Of a DNA stretch of 10,239 bases, positions 1-6,049 are shown in pieces. Under the pieces are notes generated by a model that was not told the origin of the DNA, searched no databases, and saw nothing but the letters and a program-made list of their open reading frames with translations. Every line of letters begins with the position of its first letter. The first letter of the stretch is position 1. The position numbers and the translations under genes were made by a program. The DNA is taken from positions 1 through 10,239 of the forward strand of contig JAFABC010000031.1 of the NCBI GenBank assembly GCA_023426275.1, in the 5' to 3' direction. This stretch comes from Pseudomonadota bacterium. GTDB lineage: Bacteria; Desulfobacterota; Desulfovibrionia; Desulfovibrionales; Desulfovibrionaceae.

Positions 1-29
1 GGGGCAGTGCCCCTCCCGGCCGCCGGAGG
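1..29. repeat. GC-rich hairpin element, cut by the window edge
   Basis: Two inverted repeats lie directly after the glycosyltransferase stop codon (on its strand). Bases 1-5 and 9-13 form GGGGC-AGT-GCCCC. Bases 12-16 plus 18-19 pair with 23-24 plus 25-29 (CCTCC, bulged C at 17, GG, against CC-GGAGG). Bases 10-19 (CCCCTCCCGG) equal the right arm of the hairpin at 10105-10129, so the left arm of a longer stem probably lies outside the window. No T-run follows on the minus strand, so it is not a typical intrinsic terminator, although the hairpin could still protect the 3' end of the message. I infer it belongs to the same intergenic repeat class as the array at the right end. Confidence 0.5.
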
Positions 30-34
30 CATCT

Positions 35-2464
35 TTATTCTTCGCCGCTGTCCGCCCTCGCGGGGCGCAGTTCCAGCTTCGTGAAGGCGACGGCGTAGGG
101 ATTGTGGTCGGCCTGGCTGAAAAAGACCGGCTGGCCGTTCCAGGCGCGAAAGGAGAAGGTCAGCGTGTTGCGGCCGGCCTGGCCCGGGAAGGTCACGGTG
201 CCGTGCCGCGGGTCGCGCAGCCAGGGGGTCGGGGCCATGACTTCCGATTGCCAGATGGGCGTGCCGTTGGCGGAAAGCAGGATCTGCTGGCCGTCCATGG
301 GATTGCTGTAGGCAAACGACAGGGTCATGTCCCGGGCCTGGGGCAGATCGAAGGTGAAGCTGGCCTGGGGGCCGTCGGCCCAGCGCCAGCGGCGGGGCGG
401 ATCGCCTTCGGACAGGATGCCCCGCAGGTTGTGGCTGGTGGTGGAGTAGGCCAGGGTGTCGGGCTTGAAGAAGTCGCCCGTGACGGCGTGGATGCGGGTG
501 GTCAGCGAGGTGAGGCCGACCTTGTCCAGGTTGCCGCCGTTGTAGCCCGGGGTGCCGAGGTCGGCGTAGAGGCCGCAGCGGAAGGTCAGGGTCGTGTAGG
601 GTTTTTCGCGCACCAGCCGCCAGGTGGCCGCCAGGGCGTCGCCTTCCCCCTTCGTGGGTTCGGGCGTTTCGATGTCGAGCACCTCCAGCGGCGGTTCGTC
701 GTCGAACCGGGCCGTGACGCGCAGCTTGTCGCCCTGTCCTTCGTTGACGTAGCGGATGACGCTCGTGATGTTTTGCGGAAACGTCGGCGTGTCGTTGCGG
801 ATGCTGGAGGTGAACCATGTCCAGCGCCGGTTGACCAGGGGGCTTATGCGGTCGCCCCAGTACGGATACACGCCCACGTTGTCCCAGCTGTCGGCCGTCC
901 TGTAGAAATTGGCCGGATCGGCGGTGAGGCTGGTCTCGAAGGGCAGTTGCCGGATGGTCGGCGGCTCGGCCCTGGCCAGGGAGAACTTGAAGATCCTGCC
1001 CCCGGCGAAATCCCGTTCGGCCGTGGGCGATCCCAGCTTCGCGAACAATTCCTCGGTATTCTTGGCGAGATGCCCCACCGCGCCGTGGGCATCCGTGAAG
1101 ACGTTTATGGTCGCGGCCCGTCTGTCCGCCCCCGCCTGCTGGCCGAGCAGGGGATTTTGGGCGGCGAAGCGGGTGAGATACCAGTTGGTGCCGTGAAAAA
1201 GCATGGGGTCCATGATGGACGCCTCGCCCTGGCCGACGAATTCCGGGATGATCCGGGCCAGGGTCTTGTAGTGGCCGGTGTAGCTGTCCTCCTCATAGAG
1301 CTTGCCGTGCAGGGCCGTGGTGAAAAGCGCCGTGCCCAGGCACAGCAGGCCGGCCATGGCCACGGCCGGGAGCCGCCTTTTGCCGGCGGTGACGAGGTCC
1401 GCGCCAAAGGCCATGAGCATGACCATCGCCGGCAGCAGGTAGATGAGGTGCCAGGGCGTGAGCTGGTAGCCGTGGCGCAACAGCAGCAGGGCGAGCAGGG
1501 GGATGGCCACGGACCAGGCGAGGATGGTGCGCCACAGCGGCCGGCCGACCAGGGCGATCAGGCCCAGGCAGACGAGCAGGTAGCCGGGCAGGGTGAGCTG
1601 CCAGGCCGAAAAGAAGAAATTGACCAGCCCAGGCAGGGCGACCTCGAAGAATTTGAACAGGACCGACTGGGAACTGGCCAGATGGACCCAGCCCGCCCGG
1701 ATGGAGATGGCCTTGGACAGGAAATAGAAGGTGGGCAGCGAAAACAGGCTGAAAAGCGCGACAAAGCCGCAGACGTCCTCGCCCATGCGCCAGGACCGCC
1801 GGCGCAGGGCCGCCCAGGCCAGGGTCGCCCCGGTGGTGGCCGCCGCGAACACGCCGCAATAATGGAACATGAGCAGTAGCGCGTTGGCCACGGCCAGCGG
1901 CCCGATGGTTTTGCGGTCGGTCGTTTGCAGGTAGCGGGCCAGGAAATACAGGCTGGCGATGGCGAAGAGCACGATGAAGGCGTAGGGCCGCACCACCCGG
2001 GACACGTAGATGTGCAGGGGGTTTATGGCCAGCAGCGTGGCGCACCACGCCCCCACGGCCGGGGAAACCAGCCGGCGGCCCACCACGTAGATGGCGGGGA
2101 TGCTGACCGCGCCGACCGTGGCGAAAACGACGCGCAGGGCGAAATCCGAGTCCCCGAAAAGCAGGATGGCCCTGACCAGCAGGTACGGATAGGGCGGATG
2201 CACCTCCAGGGTGGTCAGCCATTTGAGAAAATAGGTAATGGGGTAGGAGACGGTCTGGGGCAACAGGATTTCGTCGTACCAGAGCGACGGCGTGCCCAGG
2301 CGGTAAAACCGCAGGAAAAAGCCCACGAGCATCGCGAAGAAAACGGCGAGCTGCTCCGGGGAGAGCTCCCGGAAATGCCGGGGCAGCGAGGGCCGCCCGG
2401 CCTCGGGCCTGCGCCCGGCCGGCGCGGGGAAAAAGCGCGCCATCCAGCGCAGCGCGTGGTGCAT
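35..2464 (-). CDS. GT39/PMT-like membrane glycosyltransferase with C-terminal beta-rich domain (809 aa)
   Basis: Predicted GT-C fold glycosyltransferase of the inner membrane. Family members use polyprenyl-phosphate-linked sugars and transfer them on the periplasmic side to protein, lipid A or surface glycan; the acceptor cannot be read here. The first membrane segment is near residues 38-55. It is followed by LWYDEI with the family's acidic pair at D64-E65, then an HPP motif at 89-91, then SRVVRPYAF at 155-163, close to the SR..R.Y motif of the family. Many hydrophobic segments continue to about residue 385. Residues of about 390-809 are hydrophilic and look like periplasmic beta-strands (for example 712-732 and 766-776); I do not recognise the domain. 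This makes the protein longer than usual (about 500-550 aa). The start follows GGAAGGA with a four-base gap to ATG. It lies 72 bases downstream of the helicase gene and behind a terminator, so expression needs read-through or a promoter inside that gene. Family call is sure; substrate is unknown. Confidence 0.87.
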   Translation of the reverse strand: MHHALRWMARFFPAPAGRRPEAGRPSLPRHFRELSPEQLAVFFAMLVGFFLRFYRLGTPSLWYDEILLPQTVSYPITYFLKWLTTLEVHPPYPYLLVRAILLFGDSDFALRVVFATVGAVSIPAIYVVGRRLVSPAVGAWCATLLAINPLHIYVSRVVRPYAFIVLFAIASLYFLARYLQTTDRKTIGPLAVANALLLMFHYCGVFAAATTGATLAWAALRRRSWRMGEDVCGFVALFSLFSLPTFYFLSKAISIRAGWVHLASSQSVLFKFFEVALPGLVNFFFSAWQLTLPGYLLVCLGLIALVGRPLWRTILAWSVAIPLLALLLLRHGYQLTPWHLIYLLPAMVMLMAFGADLVTAGKRRLPAVAMAGLLCLGTALFTTALHGKLYEEDSYTGHYKTLARIIPEFVGQGEASIMDPMLFHGTNWYLTRFAAQNPLLGQQAGADRRAATINVFTDAHGAVGHLAKNTEELFAKLGSPTAERDFAGGRIFKFSLARAEPPTIRQLPFETSLTADPANFYRTADSWDNVGVYPYWGDRISPLVNRRWTWFTSSIRNDTPTFPQNITSVIRYVNEGQGDKLRVTARFDDEPPLEVLDIETPEPTKGEGDALAATWRLVREKPYTTLTFRCGLYADLGTPGYNGGNLDKVGLTSLTTRIHAVTGDFFKPDTLAYSTTSHNLRGILSEGDPPRRWRWADGPQASFTFDLPQARDMTLSFAYSNPMDGQQILLSANGTPIWQSEVMAPTPWLRDPRHGTVTFPGQAGRNTLTFSFRAWNGQPVFFSQADHNPYAVAFTKLELRPARADSGEE

Positions 2465-2468
2465 AGGT

Positions 2469-2475
2469 TCCTTCC
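2469..2475 (-). promoter_or_regulatory. Ribosome binding site of the glycosyltransferase gene
   Basis: GGAAGGA on the minus strand, four bases before the ATG at 2464. It directly abuts the U-rich tail of the terminator hairpin at 2476-2507, so terminated transcripts would end at or just before this site. Confidence 0.6.
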
Positions 2476-2507
2476 AAACGAAAGAAGGGAGGACGCGGCC
2501 TCCCTTC
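2476..2507 (-). terminator. Rho-independent terminator after the SNF2 gene
   Basis: A perfect 9-bp stem (arms at 2484-2492 and 2499-2507, GAAGGGAGG/CCTCCCTTC) encloses a 6-base loop. On the minus strand it is followed at once by TTTCGTTT, a short T-rich tail. It starts 30 bases after the SNF2 stop codon. There is no T-tract on the plus-strand side, so it acts on minus-strand transcription only. It lies between two same-strand genes and ends 12 bases before the next start codon, so it may act as a partial terminator or attenuator for the glycosyltransferase gene. Confidence 0.72.
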
Positions 2508-2517
2508 CGTGTGCTTT

Positions 2518-2532
2518 CGGCCGTTGCGGCCG
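2518..2532. repeat. Small CGGCCG inverted repeat
   Basis: CGGCCG-TTG-CGGCCG lies just after the SNF2 stop codon. It can form a 6-bp stem with a 3-base loop, a few bases from the main terminator hairpin. It may support termination or be chance in GC-rich DNA. Confidence 0.35.
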
Positions 2533-2536
2533 GGGC

Positions 2537-5500
2537 TTATACTTCGAAAAGCGACTCCAGGTCCGTGCGCGTCAGCGACTTGAAGGCGTCCTGGCCCGGG
2601 ATGATGGCTTCGGCCACGTCCTTTTTCTGCTCCTGCAGCTTGAGGATCTTTTCCTCCACCGTGTTCTGGCAGATCATCTTGTAGGAAAAGACCTGTCGCA
2701 GCTGGCCGATGCGGTGGGTGCGGTCCGTGGCCTGATTTTCCACGGCCGGGTTCCACCAGGGATCGTAGTGGATGACGTAGTCGGCGCTGGTCAGGTTGAG
2801 ACCCGTGCCGCCGGCCTTGAGCGAGATGAGGAACACCTTGATGTTCTCGTCCTCGTTGAAGCGGTCCACCTGCTCGAAGCGGTCCTTGCTCGATCCGTCG
2901 AGGTAGGCGAACGGGATCTTGGTGATGCTCATCCACGACCGGATGATGTGCAGCATCTGCACGAACTGCGAGAACACGAGCACCTTGTGTCCCTCGCCGA
3001 TGCAGTCGGTGATGAGGTCCTTGAAGGCGTCGAACTTGCCCGAGGGCAGGTTGGTGTTCACGCCCGGCAGGTCGAGCTTGAGCAGGCGCGGATGGCAGCA
3101 GATCTGGCGGAGCTTGAGCAGGGCGTCGAGGATGGACATCTGCGACTTGGCCATGCCCTTTTCGTCCACCGTGGCCAGCACCTGCTCTTTGAGTTTTTTG
3201 GCCAGGGCGGCGTAGAGTTCGAGCTGCTCGTCGAGCAGGTTGCAGTAGTAGACGTTTTCCACCTTGGGCGGCAGGTCCTTGGCCACCTCGGACTTGGTGC
3301 GCCGCAAAATGAACGGCCGCACCCGGCCGCGCAGGTAGTCGAGGGTTTCCTCGTCGCCGTCCTTGATGGGCTTGACGATGCCGCGCTGGAAGGCGTTCTG
3401 GCCGCCGAGAAAGCCCGGCATGAGAAACTCGAACAGCGACCACAGCTCGAACAGGTTGTTTTCGATGGGCGTGCCCGACAGGCACAGGCGCGTTTTGCCG
3501 TTTAGGCGGCGTACGGACCGGGCCGTGATGGTGTTCGGATTTTTGATGTTTTGCGCTTCGTCCAGGATGATGGTGGCGAATTCGTACTTGAGCAGTTCGT
3601 CGAGGTCGCGGCGCAGCAGGGCGTAGGTGGTGATGACCAGATCGGATTCGGAGATCCGCTTGAACATGTTTTCACGCCGCGCGCCGTAGATGATGAGCTG
3701 TTTGAGGCCCGGCACGAACTTCGCCGCCTCGCGCTCCCAGTTGGGCAACACCGACGTGGGCACGATGATGAGGTTGGGGCCTTCGACCCCGTGCTCGACG
3801 TTGTGCTGGATAAACGACAGGGTCTGCACCGTCTTGCCCAGGCCCATTTCGTCGGCCAGGATGCCGCCGAAGCCGTAATCCTTGAGAAAATTGAGGTACG
3901 ACAGGCCCTGGACCTGATAGGGGCGCAAATCGGCGTGCAGGCCCTTGGGCGGGCGCACCTGCACGATTTCCCGGAAGCTGTGGATTTTCTGGCGCAGGGT
4001 GTTCCAGAAGGAGTCCGTGTGCGCCTCGGGCATGTCTTCGAGCAGCTTGTCCAGGACCGGGGCCTCGAACTGCTTGAACTTCGTCTGGGGCGGCTTGTCC
4101 GTGTCGTAGCCGAGCGCCCGCAGCTTGTGGGAAAGCTTCTCCAGCCAGGATTCCGGCAGGCTGGTGTAGGAGCCGTCCTTGAGCTGGACGTAGCGCTTGC
4201 CCTGGGTCCAGGCCTTCCAGATCTTTTCGATGGGCACCTTCTGGTCGTCGTACTGGACCTGCAGGTCGAGGTTGAACCACTTCTCCTCTTCCTTGGATTC
4301 CACCTCGGCCACGATGACGGGCTTGGACAGGCGCACCTTGTAGCGGGTCAGGTTCTTCTCGCCGTAGACCCGGTACTTGGCCACCAGCTGCGGATAGGCA
4401 TCGAGCAGAAAGACGATGGCTTCCTCGGTTTCCAGGAACCAGTTGGCGTTGTTGCGCGCCTGGAAGCGCATGTCCGTGAGCATGTTGATCAGCGTCTGCT
4501 CGTGGTCGCAGTCCCTGGCGATGAGGTAGGACTTGCCCTCGTAGAGGTAGGAGGCGGTCATGAGATCGGGGTTGGGGCCCGGAACCGTGATCTCGCCGTG
4601 CTCGGTCTGGTAGATGTTTTGGACCTGCAGGGTGAGCAGGCTGCCTTCCTCGTCCAGAAATATCTTGGGATCGTAGGTGGCCGGCACGAAAAACGGCTGC
4701 ATTTTGACCAGGAATTCCTCCTGCCCGTACAGGTCGGCCATGGGCAGGTGGGTCCAGACGCGGTCCAGGAATTCCGAGACGTCGGCCGTGGGGATGGCCG
4801 GCGGGTTTTGCACGATGTCCGAGACGAGCTGCGGCGGCAGGCCGGTCTGGACCGGGTAGAAGGCGTTTTTCCAGCAGACCCAGATGGGCATGTGCCCGTA
4901 GAAGTAGACTTCCTGGCCGAGGATGGAAAACGGGGATTTGCCGGGGCTGCCGAGCAGGATGTCGAAGGACAGGCCGTCCTCGGACAGTTTCGGGGCCAGT
5001 TGCAGGCGCATGGTCTTGGACTCGATGCGCACGGGCTGTTCGGTGTCCCGCCAATAGAGGTAATATTCCTTGCCGATGGCCCAGAAAAACCAGGCCAGAA
5101 ATCCCGGCGGCAGCTCCACCCGGTGCCCCGCGTAATCGAGATGGTGGGCGAGCATTTCGGCCACCACCGGCAGCGTGGGGGACAGCTCGGACCAGTCCGG
5201 GTTCTTGATGATCTGTTCCAGGGTGATTTCGGAGTGGACCTGGGAGATGCCGGACTTGTTTTGCCGGGCCCGGAAAAAGGCCACCTGCAGCCGGCCGGGT
5301 TCGGGATGGAACCGGAAGATCAGATAGTGCCGGCCGGGTTCGGGTTCGGGCTCCGAGGAAAAGTAGGCCCGGAAGGTCTGTCGCCATTCGCTGCGCTGCG
5401 CGGCCGGAGTCTCGCCCCCGGTGCCTTCGGCCTGGTCGAGGTCGTGGATGCACTTGAGCGCCGTGGCGCCGATATGCCGGCAGACGCCGGAAAAGGAATC

Positions 5501-5755
5501 CGGGCAGTTGCAGAAGAAATTGACGGTGCCTTCCTTGAGATTGACGGAGAGTTCCGAGGAGTAGACCTGGAAGTCGTCCCCCTGCACCTGTCCTTCCACA
5601 TCCCAGAATTGATCGTGTTTGTTGATGGAAAGTTTCTGGATGCCATTGGCGGCGACAATGGCGTGCGAGCCATCCAGAATGTAATCGGGGATCGTCTCCC
5701 GGACGAACCCCGACAGCAGCGATTTGATTTTCGTTTCGTCGTTTCCCGAGGCCAT
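2537..5755 (-). CDS. SWIM zinc finger SNF2-family helicase/ATPase (1072 aa)
   Basis: A DNA-dependent ATPase/translocase of the bacterial SNF2 group, expected to remodel protein-DNA or transcription complexes; the exact partner is unknown. A SWIM zinc finger of CxC...CxH form lies near the N-terminus (C82, C84, C92, H94). Residues of about 125-590 fit the region usually annotated as bacterial SNF2-associated, though I recognise it mainly by position. The ATPase core runs from about 605 to 1045. It has Walker A DEMGLGKT (635-642), DEAQ box (732-735), LSGTPIEN (759-766), GGTGLNL (982-988) and DRTHRIGQ (1011-1018), all intact. The start at 5755 is chosen because AAGGAG precedes it by about ten bases; an in-frame ATG at 5830 would add 25 Arg/Ala-rich residues with no family likeness. 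RapA is a functional analogue but lacks SWIM, so no symbol is given. It is the first gene of the minus-strand pair, divergent from the binding-protein gene. Confidence 0.94.
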   Translation of the reverse strand: MASGNDETKIKSLLSGFVRETIPDYILDGSHAIVAANGIQKLSINKHDQFWDVEGQVQGDDFQVYSSELSVNLKEGTVNFFCNCPDSFSGVCRHIGATALKCIHDLDQAEGTGGETPAAQRSEWRQTFRAYFSSEPEPEPGRHYLIFRFHPEPGRLQVAFFRARQNKSGISQVHSEITLEQIIKNPDWSELSPTLPVVAEMLAHHLDYAGHRVELPPGFLAWFFWAIGKEYYLYWRDTEQPVRIESKTMRLQLAPKLSEDGLSFDILLGSPGKSPFSILGQEVYFYGHMPIWVCWKNAFYPVQTGLPPQLVSDIVQNPPAIPTADVSEFLDRVWTHLPMADLYGQEEFLVKMQPFFVPATYDPKIFLDEEGSLLTLQVQNIYQTEHGEITVPGPNPDLMTASYLYEGKSYLIARDCDHEQTLINMLTDMRFQARNNANWFLETEEAIVFLLDAYPQLVAKYRVYGEKNLTRYKVRLSKPVIVAEVESKEEEKWFNLDLQVQYDDQKVPIEKIWKAWTQGKRYVQLKDGSYTSLPESWLEKLSHKLRALGYDTDKPPQTKFKQFEAPVLDKLLEDMPEAHTDSFWNTLRQKIHSFREIVQVRPPKGLHADLRPYQVQGLSYLNFLKDYGFGGILADEMGLGKTVQTLSFIQHNVEHGVEGPNLIIVPTSVLPNWEREAAKFVPGLKQLIIYGARRENMFKRISESDLVITTYALLRRDLDELLKYEFATIILDEAQNIKNPNTITARSVRRLNGKTRLCLSGTPIENNLFELWSLFEFLMPGFLGGQNAFQRGIVKPIKDGDEETLDYLRGRVRPFILRRTKSEVAKDLPPKVENVYYCNLLDEQLELYAALAKKLKEQVLATVDEKGMAKSQMSILDALLKLRQICCHPRLLKLDLPGVNTNLPSGKFDAFKDLITDCIGEGHKVLVFSQFVQMLHIIRSWMSITKIPFAYLDGSSKDRFEQVDRFNEDENIKVFLISLKAGGTGLNLTSADYVIHYDPWWNPAVENQATDRTHRIGQLRQVFSYKMICQNTVEEKILKLQEQKKDVAEAIIPGQDAFKSLTRTDLESLFEV
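5290..5344. repeat. 16-base direct repeat inside the SNF2 gene
   Basis: GCCGGCCGGGTTCGGG occurs at 5290-5305 and again at 5329-5344, a period of 39 bases. The period keeps frame and encodes the pentapeptide PEPGR twice (residues 138-142 and 151-155), separated by a beta-like hydrophobic stretch. The second copy is preceded on the protein by further EP pairs. It looks like a small in-frame duplication at the end of a flexible linker. Confidence 0.6.
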
Positions 5756-5766
5756 CGGCCAAAGAC

Positions 5767-5771
5767 TCCTT
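5767..5771 (-). promoter_or_regulatory. Ribosome binding site fixing the SNF2 start
   Basis: AAGGA (within GAAGGAGTC) on the minus strand, about 11 bases from the ATG at 5755. No comparable site precedes the upstream in-frame ATG at 5830. It sits two bases downstream of the inner arm of the inverted repeat at 5774-5782, so pairing of that arm could affect ribosome access. Confidence 0.6.
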
Positions 5772-5773
5772 CG

Positions 5774-5838
5774 ATGAGCATGGGAGGTATGCGCCCGCGC
5801 CGACACCGCTCTGCAGACAGGCCGGTACACATGCTCAT
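5774..5838 (-). repeat. 9-base inverted repeat in the SNF2 leader
   Basis: ATGAGCATG (5774-5782) and CATGCTCAT (5830-5838) are perfect reverse complements 47 bases apart. If the SNF2 transcript starts upstream of 5838, the arms could form a stem whose inner end is two bases from the Shine-Dalgarno. They could equally be two protein-binding half sites. Both are inferences. Confidence 0.45.
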
Positions 5839-5850
5839 GCGCCCATAGCG

Positions 5851-5881
5851 AAAATCAGAGCGTTTTGGAACGGAAAATCAG
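5851..5881. repeat. AAAATCAG direct repeat near the SNF2 promoter region
   Basis: AAAATCAG occurs at 5851-5858 and 5874-5881, 23 bases apart, about two helical turns. Between them lies a small dyad, CGTT-TTGG-AACG (5861-5872). This AT-rich patch in otherwise GC-rich DNA is the best place for a minus-strand promoter or paired operator. A weak hexamer pair (TTCCAA, 17 bases, TATGGG on the minus strand) overlaps it. Confidence 0.35.
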
Positions 5882-5947
5882 CCAGACAACCCGGGCTCCC
5901 GGTGGCTTCCCGATTGCCGCGGCCGGTTCGGGAGGGGGAGAAAGGGC

Positions 5948-5980
5948 TTTTAATTTACGCGTTCCCCGTATATCCATAAA
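5948..5980 (+). promoter_or_regulatory. Possible sigma-70 promoter of the binding-protein gene
   Basis: An AT-rich patch with a possible -35 TTTACG (5954-5959) and -10 CATAAA (5975-5980), spaced 15 bases, or TATATC at 5969-5974. Both matches are partial and the spacing is short. The place is right: transcription from here would give a leader of about 60 bases that contains the dyad at 5991-6035. Confidence 0.3.
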
Positions 5981-5990
5981 GGCACGGAGC

Positions 5991-6035
5991 CTTGCGCATC
6001 CGCTCCAATATGTCGAATTGGGCGCATGATGCAAG
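5991..6035 (+). promoter_or_regulatory. Imperfect 16-bp dyad in the binding-protein leader
   Basis: Four short stems align: CTTGC with GCAAG (5991-5995/6031-6035), ATC with GAT (5998-6000/6028-6030), CGC with GCG (6001-6003/6022-6024), and CCAAT with ATTGG (6005-6009/6017-6021). Bulges of GC, T and CAT interrupt them, and the loop is ATGTCGA. The structure ends five bases before AAGGAG (6040-6045). In RNA it would be a leader hairpin against the ribosome site; in DNA it could be an operator. No known riboswitch pattern is recognised. Confidence 0.4.
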
Positions 6036-6049
6036 CGAAAAGGAGCGAT

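Larger units (their letters stand above)
5756..6049. other. Divergent intergenic region between SNF2 and binding-protein genes
   Basis: These 294 bases separate the two divergent start codons and hold no credible gene. The part next to the SNF2 gene has a long-range inverted repeat (5774-5838) and a direct repeat (5851-5881). The middle has an imperfect GC-rich hairpin (5906-5935: TCCCGA against TCGGGA plus inner CCG/CGG pairing). The right part has an AT-rich patch (5947-5980) and a dyad (5991-6035) just before the binding-protein Shine-Dalgarno. Both genes are expected to have promoters here, but no hexamer pair matches the sigma-70 consensus well. Confidence 0.7.

Noticed and set aside
104..1879. 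Long plus-strand open frame (591 aa) opposite the glycosyltransferase gene
   Set aside because: The minus-strand frame encodes a recognisable family with membrane segments and motifs. The opposite frame is Gly/Gln/Ala/Arg-rich, with no motif, typical of antisense frames in GC-rich DNA.
5756..5830. Upstream ATG (5830) as the SNF2 start
   Set aside because: The extra 25 residues are unlike the family and no ribosome site precedes it, whereas 5755 has AAGGAG.
3551..5848. Long plus-strand open frame (765 aa) opposite the SNF2 gene
   Set aside because: It is the complement of helicase motifs and has Val/Gly/Asp-rich composition with no recognisable domain. It is a codon-bias artefact.
5981..5995. 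Sigma-54 like -24/-12 element (GGCACGGAGCCTTGC)
   Set aside because: The base match is good, but GG and GC are separated by 11 bases instead of 10, and sigma-54 promoters do not usually tolerate this. No enhancer-binding gene is nearby.
6026..6031. ATG pair at 6026/6029 as the binding-protein start
   Set aside because: No ribosome site precedes it, and it lies within the leader dyad. The ATG at 6050 has AAGGAG and gives a normal lipoprotein signal.
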